The notes under the pieces: generated by a model
The model's database searches: none
What the model was told of the DNA's origin: nothing
The model's input: only the letters and a program-made list of their open reading frames with translations
Program-made: the position numbers and the translations under genes
NCBI GenBank assembly: GCA_034090805.1
Contig: JAXDRV010000123.1
Span: 1 to 33,432 of the forward strand
Length of the DNA: 33,432 bases
From: Ornithomonoglobus_A sp034090805
GTDB lineage: Bacteria; Bacillota; Clostridia; UBA1381
Direction of reading: 5' to 3'
Shown here: piece after piece, positions 1 to 8,186 of the stretch
Layout: every line of letters starts with the position of its first letter
Position numbering within the stretch: the first letter of the stretch is position 1

Positions 1-125
1 AAATATTTATTTGGGCAAACTTTATCAATGCGAACTGTGTAAAATCTCTGATTTTACACGAAAAATTTTGACAATAGTCATAATTTTTCCAAATGCGATT
101 GAAAATCGCATTTGTTCAGCGAGAA
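1..125. repeat. Partial copy 1 of multi-hairpin repeat element (cut by window edge)
   Basis: Bases 1-119 are identical to 17525-17643, in the same orientation, and similarity continues to 128 with only two differences. The visible part holds the right arm of one hairpin, a short unpaired stretch (about 14-36), a 10-bp stem with 3-nt loop (37-46/50-59), a 13-bp stem with one mismatch (60-72/77-89) and a 10-bp stem (91-100/104-113), and ends in TTGTTCAG. The left half lies outside the window. A weaker AT-rich hairpin (134-156) follows but has no counterpart at copy 2. Confidence 0.9.
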
Positions 126-172
126 TTATATAGGTAATTACAAATTTCGCAATTACATAAAGGGATTAAAAG

Positions 173-210
173 AGGCTTAGAAACAGCGTGAATTTGCCGT
201 TTCTAAGCCT
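173..210 (-). terminator. Strong hairpin downstream of the locus, possible second terminator
   Basis: A perfect 12-bp stem, AGGCTTAGAAAC at 173-184 pairing with 199-210, has a 14-nt loop. Read on the minus strand it is followed by CTCTTTTAATCCC, a short T-rich run. It lies about 145 bp beyond the last minus-strand gene and could be a back-up terminator for that operon or for something further left. I see no gene in 126-354 and nothing convincing in 211-317. Confidence 0.5.
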
Positions 211-317
211 TTGAGTTCTGTCTGAATCAGGGATTTATGTCTGCATTTTCATTATTCTTTAACCGGAAATTCTGCAGTTCAATATAATTCTGCGCCCCCG
301 GATACACTCCTTAATCC

Positions 318-352
318 AAAAAACCTGTTATATTGCATTAAAATTATACAGG
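318..352 (-). terminator. Rho-independent terminator of the carbohydrate locus
   Basis: Read on the minus strand, CCTGT pairs with ACAGG (348-352 with 324-328), and the stem is extended by ATA/TAT past a one-base bulge. A run of six T (318-323 on the plus strand as A) follows immediately. It begins two bases after the stop codon of the GH105 gene, as expected for the end of the operon. Confidence 0.7.
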
Positions 353-354
353 GC

Positions 355-2370
355 TTAATCAAGCATATATACTAACTCGCAAATAGCCCAAAGAACCATT
401 CCCGTTCCGTGGTCATCATTTTTTATCGTTTCAAGCCCCGCATAATAGTTGGGGTCATCCTTACAGCCCGAACCTCTGCAAACGCCCGTAACATTCCCGG
501 ATTCGTCAATTGAATTATTCAAAATACCGTCAACCGCCTTTTTCACTATCGGCAGATATGTGTCTTTATCCAAAATTCCCGCACGTATCCCTCTTGAAAT
601 AGCAACCGAAAATATTGCGGTACACGAGGTTTCGAGATAAGAATACGACATATCAAGAACCTGCCGCCATAAGCCTTGTTCACTTTGCAGCCTGCAAAGT
701 CCCAAAACCGCATTTGAATATATTTCTATCAACTCATCTCTGCCCTCATAATTTTCAGGCAAATGCTCTATAACGTCTATGAGTGACAGATACAGCCAAC
801 CATTCCCGCGTCCCCACGCCACTCCGTTTGCACGCTTTTTTTCCGGAAAATATATATGTGAAAATATGTTTTTCTTTTCCATATAAAGCCTTTCCTTATA
901 CATTCTTAACTGCCGCACTGCCTCATTTAAGTATTCCTCATTCCCCGTAATATTTCCCATTCTGACAAGAAACGGACAGCTCATATAAGTATCGTCCGCC
1001 CACATTGTATCTACACGATAAAAGCAGCCGTCACTCATTCGAGGAATATTTGTATAAATGCTTTTTATAAGCTCCTCAAGAACATACATGATTTTCTCTT
1101 TTGCCGTCTCGCTTTTTTCTCTCATGTAAAGCTCACATAAGTTCATTCCGATCGTACCGATCGAGTCAAGATCGGCTTTTCGTACGCTTCTTTTAAGGAA
1201 CGTCGTATCACCGAAAAGCTCTGCGTCATACTGCATATATTCATAATATTCATACAGAATACTCATGCTGTCATAAAAATATTCGTAATATTCCCGTTTA
1301 TATTCAGAGCTGTACATAAGACCGTTTTGTCCCACCATAACAGCATAAAACCACTGCCCGAAAAAGCTGGTGTCAAGATAAGGCCTTAAATAGCTTTTTC
1401 CGTCGGCAAAACGCCAGAAGGTCTTTTTTTCGTCCTCGTTTTCAAACGGCTCTTTGAATTGCACCTTTGTGCAGTACGGATTGCCGAATGAACCCGCAAG
1501 CAGCCATCTTAAAGCATTTTTTCTTTCCTGCTTAACCTGCGGCAAATCAAGGATATTTTCGGTCAAATCCTCAAATCCCCATTTATCATCTGTTCTTTCG
1601 CAGATTATTTTTATCTCATCTCCCTTTTTAAGGATGTAATTATCTGTTTGTTTATCATTGACAAACACTCTGCATTTACCGTGCGGTTTTATTTTAAGCT
1701 CGCCGTCGCAGCAAGCGCATGAATAAGCAAGCGCATATTTACCGCTTTCATTACCGTACAGTTTATTAAAATTAATAATATTGCATGGCTTGGACGGCTC
1801 AGGAAATGCGATGTCGCAGTCTTTAAACGATTTATTTTCCCTCGCTCTGACCAACTCTGAAACACAAAACCCCTGTTCGCCGCTATATTCCTTCAACGGA
1901 ATTGAATCCATAACCCACAGCAGATAATCACAGGTCCAGTACTCCGGCCAATAAATATGAGCACAAACATAATCAAGCGCAAATACATCGCTTTCGCACA
2001 CGCACTTGAACACAACCAAATTATCCCCCTCGTTTAACTCAACGTGGAATATTTCACCGTCCTTACAGCTTCTCAATGATTGTTTCTGTCCATACTCAAC
2101 TCCGTTTACCTCAAATGAAACAGCTCCATTTACCGTAAGCGCCGCTTTTGAAGTGTATTGACTTTTCAGATTTACCGACACATAGGCATAATCCCCTTGT
2201 TTTACATCGCCAAAATATCTTTTTAAATCAATATGTATACCTCGTCTGAGCTTTTTTGATGCAAATTCGGGTTTGATATAAGGACGAAGCTCAACCTCTC
2301 CTCTCGGACGTGTTTGAAGCATACGGTCGGCTATGTATTTTATTTTTTCAATATACTCTTCTTTTCTCAT
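355..2370 (-). CDS. GH105-family unsaturated uronyl hydrolase with large N-terminal extension
   Basis: A cytoplasmic hydrolase expected to remove the 4,5-unsaturated uronic acid that polysaccharide lyases leave on oligosaccharide ends. The C-terminal two-thirds carries family hallmarks: MWADDTYMSCPFL (D459/D460, the region of the catalytic Asp in YteR-type enzymes), AWGRGNGWLYLSL, SYLETSCTA and DDHGTGMVLWA. Residues 1 to about 280 are extra and probably beta-rich, with a small Cys cluster (CACC). At 671 aa the protein is far longer than typical GH105 enzymes of about 370 aa. No signal peptide is seen. I chose the ATG at 2370 because GGAG lies 6 nt upstream; the longer frame to 2403 has no ribosome site. 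It is the last gene of the operon. The exact substrate (rhamnogalacturonan, glucuronide or other) cannot be told from sequence. Confidence 0.85.
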   Translation of the reverse strand: MRKEEYIEKIKYIADRMLQTRPRGEVELRPYIKPEFASKKLRRGIHIDLKRYFGDVKQGDYAYVSVNLKSQYTSKAALTVNGAVSFEVNGVEYGQKQSLRSCKDGEIFHVELNEGDNLVVFKCVCESDVFALDYVCAHIYWPEYWTCDYLLWVMDSIPLKEYSGEQGFCVSELVRARENKSFKDCDIAFPEPSKPCNIINFNKLYGNESGKYALAYSCACCDGELKIKPHGKCRVFVNDKQTDNYILKKGDEIKIICERTDDKWGFEDLTENILDLPQVKQERKNALRWLLAGSFGNPYCTKVQFKEPFENEDEKKTFWRFADGKSYLRPYLDTSFFGQWFYAVMVGQNGLMYSSEYKREYYEYFYDSMSILYEYYEYMQYDAELFGDTTFLKRSVRKADLDSIGTIGMNLCELYMREKSETAKEKIMYVLEELIKSIYTNIPRMSDGCFYRVDTMWADDTYMSCPFLVRMGNITGNEEYLNEAVRQLRMYKERLYMEKKNIFSHIYFPEKKRANGVAWGRGNGWLYLSLIDVIEHLPENYEGRDELIEIYSNAVLGLCRLQSEQGLWRQVLDMSYSYLETSCTAIFSVAISRGIRAGILDKDTYLPIVKKAVDGILNNSIDESGNVTGVCRGSGCKDDPNYYAGLETIKNDDHGTGMVLWAICELVYMLD

Positions 2371-2522
2371 GTCAAACTCCATTCTGCCGCCATGCGGCGG
2401 CACAAACCATAATGTGGAAAAGAAGCAAGCAGATTGCTCTTTCGAGGAGCGCCAACGTATGTTGATACTTCAAACTCCGATAAAGGGCAAAATGCTCCGC
2501 TTATTTTTCACGTCAAACTCAA
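2371..2522 (-). other. Intercistronic gap with three copies of a GAGTTTGA motif
   Basis: This 152-bp gap separates the BNR_4 and GH105 genes. On the minus strand GAGTTTGAC precedes GTG (2512-2520), GGAGTTTGAA recurs at 2469-2478, and GGAGTTTGAC precedes the real ATG (2371-2380). A GC-rich hairpin (GCCGC CAT GCGGC, near 2386-2398) sits just before the GH105 ribosome site. The only reading frame from the first GTG is about 13 codons long, so I call no gene. Confidence 0.4.
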
Positions 2523-3824
2523 TTAATCATCGTACTCCACAAACATAACCTCATCGCAGTGCCAGCCACCTGTATGAGCCGAATAACTGCCCTCATGCCA
2601 GTACACCGGCAAATTATCCTGCGCATACATCGGCACCGTGGGACGCCATATCTTTTTGTTTTCTATCTTCGGGATTTTTCTTATCGTCTGCTCAAGCGTA
2701 TAACTTACACCGCAGTCATTGGAAACATAGCTTTCCAGTACTCGATTTTCATCGTCCGCTCTCGCCACATATAAACGGTTGGTATCGATTACTCCTCCGT
2801 CTGCTATGTTAAAGCCTGCCTCACCTACTCCGTAATAAAACGCCATACCTCCAACGTAGGTCTGAGATCCGTCTGTCTGATTCGGTGCTAAAAATTCACC
2901 GCCACTCGCTATAGGCTTTGATAATACCCACTTCCCGCCATTATATTCCGCTGCATAATAAGTAATTGTATCTGCCCTGCCAAGAGTAAACGCCGCCAAT
3001 CCGACACGGAACGGCAGTGTTGCCGAAACGGCAAGCAGTCTGACTGTGGTTCCCTCAGGAGATTCATATACAACCTCAAGCTCGTTAAGATTGATTTCGG
3101 ATTTTGCCGCATCAAATAAATTAACGTCTGTTTTTTCGCCGTCCTGAGTCAAAAGAAATCCGTCCGCATCAAATATTCCGCTTCTGATTGTGTGATCCTT
3201 TGAAATACGGGGATGTCCGTAAAGAGCAAAAAACCATTGCTCCCCTACTCCCTCGGCTGTCGGCACAAGCTGCTTTCTCATATCAAAATAAAACAAGCCG
3301 CCTGCATCGGATTTCAGAAATGTATTCGGCGTGCTCCAGGTTTCTCCCTCGTCCTTTGAATAACGAAATTCCCATGTGACGGATTTTACACGAGCAAAAA
3401 GCCAGATTTCTTTTCTTTTTACATTCTCAAACACCTGAGCGTATGTAACATTGCTGTCATATGTGAGAATATGCTCACCGCCAAATGACATAATGTCATA
3501 CGGATTTTCGGTGATTCTGAATCTAAGAGTATGATTCTGAGCGTGCCCGGTATATGTCACCATAATTTTACCGTTTTCCAGAATGCACAGCGACGGCGCA
3601 TTATGTTCATCAGCATAGGTGCAGTTCATACGGCACAGACATACGTCACGTGATGGCGTTCTGCTGCACTTTGCGTCAAATTCCTTGATATGGATTTCTC
3701 CCATATCGGTAACGTAAACTATATAATTAAGTCCGTTTGCACCTACAACCGCTTTTTCGTTTATCCACCAGTCCGTATTTGCTCTTTTTATTCTTACTTC
3801 CTTTGATCTTTCAATGGAAATCAT
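2523..3824 (-). CDS. BNR_4-type beta-propeller protein (putative glycan lyase/hydrolase)
   Basis: The protein is 433 aa and cytoplasmic by lack of a signal peptide. The DEHNAPSLCILENGKIMVTY segment, the downstream TGHAQNHTLRFRITENPYDI and the Asp-box-like SKDEGETWS match the BNR_4 / sialidase-like propeller superfamily. Known BNR_4 relatives include ulvan lyases and the GH145/PL42 enzymes acting on rhamnose-glucuronate linkages. If this protein were a lyase, the unsaturated product would suit the GH105 encoded next, but that is inference. The start overlaps the regulator stop (TAATG), with AGGAG 8 nt upstream, so translational coupling is likely. It could instead be a non-catalytic or sialidase-like propeller. 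No catalytic residues can be assigned with confidence. Confidence 0.6.
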   Translation of the reverse strand: MISIERSKEVRIKRANTDWWINEKAVVGANGLNYIVYVTDMGEIHIKEFDAKCSRTPSRDVCLCRMNCTYADEHNAPSLCILENGKIMVTYTGHAQNHTLRFRITENPYDIMSFGGEHILTYDSNVTYAQVFENVKRKEIWLFARVKSVTWEFRYSKDEGETWSTPNTFLKSDAGGLFYFDMRKQLVPTAEGVGEQWFFALYGHPRISKDHTIRSGIFDADGFLLTQDGEKTDVNLFDAAKSEINLNELEVVYESPEGTTVRLLAVSATLPFRVGLAAFTLGRADTITYYAAEYNGGKWVLSKPIASGGEFLAPNQTDGSQTYVGGMAFYYGVGEAGFNIADGGVIDTNRLYVARADDENRVLESYVSNDCGVSYTLEQTIRKIPKIENKKIWRPTVPMYAQDNLPVYWHEGSYSAHTGGWHCDEVMFVEYDD

Positions 3825-5389
3825 TATATATTCTCTCCTTCTGTGTTATTTTCGTGATTATTTTTTTTATTGAAGCTTTCTCTGTACGCTGCGGCAGTCA
3901 TATTGACCTTTTCGGCAAATTTTACGTAAAAATAATTCGGATCGTTAAAACCGACCTCCAGTGCTATCTCATATATTTTGGCATTACTGTTTTTAAGTAA
4001 TTCCTTTGACTTCTCAATACGTATATCCAAAAGATAAGTGTTAAAGCTTTTGCCCATCCGCTCCTTAAACATCGTGCCGAGATAGGCGCTGTTTATATAA
4101 TATTTATCCGCTATCTTTTGAAGCTTGAGATCCTTATCCATATAATGTTCACCGATATAATCAACCACCTCGCCTATAATTCCAAGAGAATTTTTCATTT
4201 TAAGCTCACCAAGGAATTTCTGAAGCTCAAGCGCATTTTCCTTTACAAAAGCGGATACCGCCTTAAAATTAACAAAGTCAGATTTTTTAAGCAGCGAATA
4301 TCGATAAAAAAACTTCACAACATCTCCCCCGCTGCTGTCGGCTTTATTCCCTATATCAAAAATAATATTATAAATGTATACAAAAACAGTTTCGGGATTT
4401 ACACATTCCTTTTTTACCTGCAAACAGAACTCATCAACCGCCTTCGCCAAAGCTTGCGCATCGGAATTTTTTATTCTGTCCGTTATATTGGAGCAGAAAG
4501 ACATATCAGACAGCGTCTGCGAAAACGATATATCTCCGTCCGTGTCATATATGAAAATACTCTTTTCCGATGCGTAAAATGCCGCCGCTTCCGTTTTTTT
4601 GGCAGTTTCACGCGAATATTTTATATTCTCTATGCAATCTACTTCCTTGCCTACGAAAACAGCAAAATCACACTCTGCGACCTCTTTGATGCATTTCTCT
4701 ATCTCCATGCAATATCCTCTGATATTGTTTTTGTAAATATGAGAACCGATAATCATCTCAATACATCCGTTATCATTTTTTGAAATATAGGCGCTTTCAT
4801 CAACAAACGCCCTGAGCTCGTTAAACACCTTCACTGCGGTATCGTCATTATGTCTTTTCCGGCTTGTTATCATTTTATCATCAAAAAAACGTATAAGCAC
4901 ATACCTCAGATCTATATCATTTTCAAACTCCCGGTTATTACCATCACACGCAAAATCCCCCAGCAGCACTTCATGAATATATTTATCCCTTTGATGCTTA
5001 ATATACTCGTTTTCCTTGAATATTTCGTCCTTAACACGTATCAAAAGCGTAATCAATTCATCCTCGTCAATAGGCTTCAGTAAATATCCGTTCGCCTGAT
5101 AATCCATCGCTTTTTTTACATATTCAAACTCTGCGTATCCGCTGATTATTATAAATTTGATGTGAGGGTCGGTTTTCTTTATGGTCTGTATCAGTTCAAG
5201 TCCCGATATTCCGGGCATTCTTATATCACTGATAATTAAATCCACATGATTTTGCTTTACAAAGTCAATCGCATCGGCAGCGCATCGTAAAGCCGCTGCT
5301 ATCTCAAAGCCGTACTCTTCCCATTCTATTAAATATTTCATGCCTTCAACAATGCTCTTTTTATCATCGATCAATACAACCTTAAGCAT
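3824..5389 (-). CDS. AraC-type response regulator, YesN-like
   Basis: A DNA-binding response regulator paired with the kinase encoded upstream. The receiver domain is at the N-terminus: acidic pair D8/D9, phosphoacceptor D55 in ISDIRMPG, and the conserved Lys in YLLKPIDEDEL. A variable middle region (about 130-400) follows. Two AraC helix-turn-helix units sit at the C-terminus (KDLKLQKIADKYYINSAYLG and KIYEIALEVGFNDPNYFYVK). Total length is 521 aa, usual for this class. The ATG at 5389 has AGGAG 8 nt upstream and begins at the canonical receiver start MLKVVLIDD, so the longer frame to 5407 is rejected. By analogy with YesN-type regulators it probably activates the transporter and enzyme genes around it in response to imported or external sugars. 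Confidence 0.93.
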   Translation of the reverse strand: MLKVVLIDDKKSIVEGMKYLIEWEEYGFEIAAALRCAADAIDFVKQNHVDLIISDIRMPGISGLELIQTIKKTDPHIKFIIISGYAEFEYVKKAMDYQANGYLLKPIDEDELITLLIRVKDEIFKENEYIKHQRDKYIHEVLLGDFACDGNNREFENDIDLRYVLIRFFDDKMITSRKRHNDDTAVKVFNELRAFVDESAYISKNDNGCIEMIIGSHIYKNNIRGYCMEIEKCIKEVAECDFAVFVGKEVDCIENIKYSRETAKKTEAAAFYASEKSIFIYDTDGDISFSQTLSDMSFCSNITDRIKNSDAQALAKAVDEFCLQVKKECVNPETVFVYIYNIIFDIGNKADSSGGDVVKFFYRYSLLKKSDFVNFKAVSAFVKENALELQKFLGELKMKNSLGIIGEVVDYIGEHYMDKDLKLQKIADKYYINSAYLGTMFKERMGKSFNTYLLDIRIEKSKELLKNSNAKIYEIALEVGFNDPNYFYVKFAEKVNMTAAAYRESFNKKNNHENNTEGENI

Positions 5390-5453
5390 AAACCTTTCTC
5401 CTCTCATTTCTACTATGTAAAACAGGCATGAACCTCTTTACAATACTCAACAT

Positions 5454-7199
5454 TTATTTATATTTAATCGGCAAAGTAAGCCTTATCTGTGTTTTTTCAT
5501 AAGGAATACTCGAAACGTGTACGCTGAACTCATCATTGAAGTAAAGTCTTAAACGCGTAATAACATTTTTTATTCCAACACCTTTGTTTTTCGAATATGA
5601 TTCTATTTCCCCCGAATTTATCGCATCGGCAAATTCTTTGTCAAAGCCCTGACCATTATCGCATATTTCAATAAATAAATTATTTTCCGATAAATATACA
5701 TTTAAAGAAAATTCCTTATCACGGCTTATGCTCTCAAGTCCGTGCAAAAACGCATTTTCAACAAAAACCTGAACAGACATCTTGGGAATATAACACCGAC
5801 TCGCTTCATCGTCAATGGATATGCTGATTTTAACCTCGTCGTCCATACTGTACGACTGCACACCGATAAAGGCATTTACGAAAATCATTTCCTCCTCAAG
5901 CCTTATCATATCCTCTTCCCACGATATAAGATGCCGGAACATTTTCGAGATTTCCTTGAGAATTGCCGCTTGCTCTTTATCTCGCTTTTGCAGTGCTTTC
6001 ATTCGCATAACCTCAAATATATTGAACATAAAATGAGGATTCACCTGTCCCTGAAGTGCACTGAGCTTTATTTTATACTGTTCCTTTTCAATCTCCGCAT
6101 TCTTGATTTTTTCCTTATATACCTTATTTATAAGTGAGTTTATCGTCACAATCGCATCATTTATTCCCCTTGTAAGCGTTCCTATTTCATCTTCTCCCGT
6201 ATTTATATCATCAACAGTTTCAAATACCCCTCGCTGTATTTTCAAGGCGCATTCCGTCAGCCTGTTAAGCTTTGTTGACTGTGATTTTGTAATTATAAAA
6301 ATCACAATTGATGATAAAAACAGAATACAGAATATAAGTGCCACAAAGGTTATTGTTTCTGCGCCAAACATATCAACCATATGCTCCGGTTCATAAAACG
6401 CCGCAACCTGATACTGTGTCGGGAAGTCAAGCTCCTTTACAATAATTCTGCTATCCTCAGCATCAAATTCATCACCGACATTATATTCAGGCTCCCCCAA
6501 TGCGGAGCTGTACTTTCTTGCCGTTATTATTTTATTTCCCTGCACAAGATACAAATCTCTTTTTTCCGAATAAGCATAAAGCACCTGCGAAATATCCGCA
6601 ATCGAAAAATCCAGTTTCATGACATTTGATGCGTCATCATGATTTTTCTTGTTCATTTTCCTCAGCATAGAAATCTGATAGCGATCAATCTCATTGTTGT
6701 AAGATGTGAGCACTCTTGCATTATCATCCGAAGCAAGAAAATCAGTAAGCCATTGTTCATCCTTCACATCGGACATTTTTTTAAGTACAACACCGCGGTA
6801 TAAGTATTCATTATTGCTGTAAATATCTATGTTCTCCAAAGATCCGTTTATAACATAAGAACGTATTTTTTTATCAAGGGTATCGGAAAACCGTATCAGA
6901 CTTTTTCCGTCCCCTTCTTTCAGAGAAAGGGCTTTGTAAATATCGTCATCATCATACAGCAAGTCGCTTATAAGCGTTGCTCTGTCAATGATCGTCTGAA
7001 TCGAGTTTTTTGCATTCAGCAAGGCCCCTTCTATATCTCTCACATTACGGGCGTCAACCTTTTTTATCGTAATGGCATAGTAAAAAATACTTAAAACTAC
7101 AATCGGAAGAATAACGCATATAATGTATATAATAATCATTTTGCGCTGGAAAGATATATTATTCAAAAAATCCTTTTTCCACTTTAACATCCTGTTCAT
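5454..7199 (-). CDS. YesM-like sensor histidine kinase (His_kinase family)
   Basis: A membrane sensor kinase of 581 aa. TM1 lies near residues 18-40 and TM2 near 280-303, leaving an extracellular sensor region of about 240 residues. A HAMP-like stretch (TECALKIQRGVFETVDD) and a coiled linker follow. The phosphoacceptor is H389 in QVNPHFMFNIFE, typical of the His_kinase/HATPase_c group. ATP-binding motifs follow: VFVENAFLHG (N box), DNGQGFD (G1) and NKGVGIKNV (G2). It is 64 bp upstream of the response regulator and surely its partner. An extended -10 promoter lies just upstream, so the pair may be transcribed independently of the transporter genes. The ligand is unknown; kinases in this context usually sense oligosaccharides or the solute-binding protein. 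Confidence 0.93.
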   Translation of the reverse strand: MNRMLKWKKDFLNNISFQRKMIIIYIICVILPIVVLSIFYYAITIKKVDARNVRDIEGALLNAKNSIQTIIDRATLISDLLYDDDDIYKALSLKEGDGKSLIRFSDTLDKKIRSYVINGSLENIDIYSNNEYLYRGVVLKKMSDVKDEQWLTDFLASDDNARVLTSYNNEIDRYQISMLRKMNKKNHDDASNVMKLDFSIADISQVLYAYSEKRDLYLVQGNKIITARKYSSALGEPEYNVGDEFDAEDSRIIVKELDFPTQYQVAAFYEPEHMVDMFGAETITFVALIFCILFLSSIVIFIITKSQSTKLNRLTECALKIQRGVFETVDDINTGEDEIGTLTRGINDAIVTINSLINKVYKEKIKNAEIEKEQYKIKLSALQGQVNPHFMFNIFEVMRMKALQKRDKEQAAILKEISKMFRHLISWEEDMIRLEEEMIFVNAFIGVQSYSMDDEVKISISIDDEASRCYIPKMSVQVFVENAFLHGLESISRDKEFSLNVYLSENNLFIEICDNGQGFDKEFADAINSGEIESYSKNKGVGIKNVITRLRLYFNDEFSVHVSSIPYEKTQIRLTLPIKYK

Positions 7200-7242
7200 T
7201 CAACTCCACTCAATACGTAAATCCTCAATTTTTTGTAGCTAA

Positions 7243-7251
7243 AGTATATCA
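7243..7251 (-). promoter_or_regulatory. Extended -10 promoter for the kinase/regulator genes
   Basis: On the minus strand TGATATACT forms a TGN-TATACT extended -10 in the 69-bp gap between the permease stop and the kinase start. No good -35 box is visible; a T tract lies in the spacer. A start about 37 bp upstream of the kinase ATG would result. No factor-independent terminator is seen between the genes, so read-through from the transporter operon is also likely. Confidence 0.5.
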
Positions 7252-7268
7252 CATTTCATAAAAAAAAT

Positions 7269-8171
7269 CTACCCTTTTATTGAACCTATCATAACACCCT
7301 TCACAAAATATTTCTGTACGAACGGGTACACGCACCACAGCGGAATACAGGAAACCATAATGGAAGAATATTTCATAACCTCTGAAAGCGCATCCATTTT
7401 AACTCCCTCGTTGCTTGCCGTGCTTGCTCCGTCTGCCATTGATGTGCTGTTTGCAAAAAGTATTTCCCTTATTACAAGCTGGAGCGGGAATTTGGTTTTA
7501 TCGTTAAGGTACAGATACGCTTTAAACCATGAATTCCAGTTTTCAACGACATAGTAAAGGGCTATTACCGCAAGAATCGACTTTGACAGCGGCATCACTA
7601 TTTTCACAACAAAGCTTGTATTTCCGCATCCGTCAATTTTCGCAGCATCAAGCAAGTCATCCGGAATCGTCGTCTGGAAAAAGGTTCTTGTGATAATCAT
7701 ATTATAAACATTCACCAGTCCCGGCAGAATAAGCGAAAGTCTGTTGTCGATAAGTCCAAGATCACGTATAAGCAGATAGCTTGGTATCAAGCCTCCCGAA
7801 AAAAGCATGGCAAATGTAAACAATCCCATAAACTTATTCCTGCCTACCAAATCCTTTCTCGAAAGCGGATAAGCACACATAACAGTCGTAATTACCCCGA
7901 AAAAGGCAGTCACGCAAGTATAAAATAAAGCGTTCATATAGCCGCTGAATATTCTCTCATCCTTTAAAACCGCTTTATAGCCTGCCAGACTGAAGCCATT
8001 GGGAAGCAGAAATATTTTCCCCTGCATAACAGCATCAGGATCGGAAATCGATGATGAAATAACATTAAGCATAGGAAGTATAACCATAAGCAGTATCAAA
8101 AACATTACAATATCTACAAATAAGTAAAATATTCTGTCGCCTGTTGATATATTGATTTGTTTTTTTCTCAT
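7269..8171 (-). CDS. Carbohydrate ABC importer permease, YtcP-like
   Basis: The inner-membrane permease subunit of a CUT1-type sugar importer, 300 aa with about six membrane segments. The conserved EAA-type loop is DAAKIDGCGNTSFVVKIVMP (residues about 177-196), the contact site for the shared ATPase. The N-terminal DIVMFLILLMVILPMLNVIS and C-terminal VYPFVQKYFVKGVMIGSIKG are typical of the YtcP/LplC family. It lies 15 bp after the partner permease, with GGAGG 9 nt before the ATG. No ATPase for this importer is in the window; such systems normally borrow a general MsmK-like ATPase encoded elsewhere. Confidence 0.92.
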   Translation of the reverse strand: MRKKQINISTGDRIFYLFVDIVMFLILLMVILPMLNVISSSISDPDAVMQGKIFLLPNGFSLAGYKAVLKDERIFSGYMNALFYTCVTAFFGVITTVMCAYPLSRKDLVGRNKFMGLFTFAMLFSGGLIPSYLLIRDLGLIDNRLSLILPGLVNVYNMIITRTFFQTTIPDDLLDAAKIDGCGNTSFVVKIVMPLSKSILAVIALYYVVENWNSWFKAYLYLNDKTKFPLQLVIREILFANSTSMADGASTASNEGVKMDALSEVMKYSSIMVSCIPLWCVYPFVQKYFVKGVMIGSIKG

Positions 8172-8186
8172 ATTCGTTTTCCTCCA

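Noticed and set aside
4118..4783. Long plus-strand open frame (221 codons) opposite the response regulator
   Set aside because: It is antisense to a certain gene, has no ribosome site, and its translation is low-complexity and Ile/Phe/Arg-rich as expected of a reverse-strand shadow.
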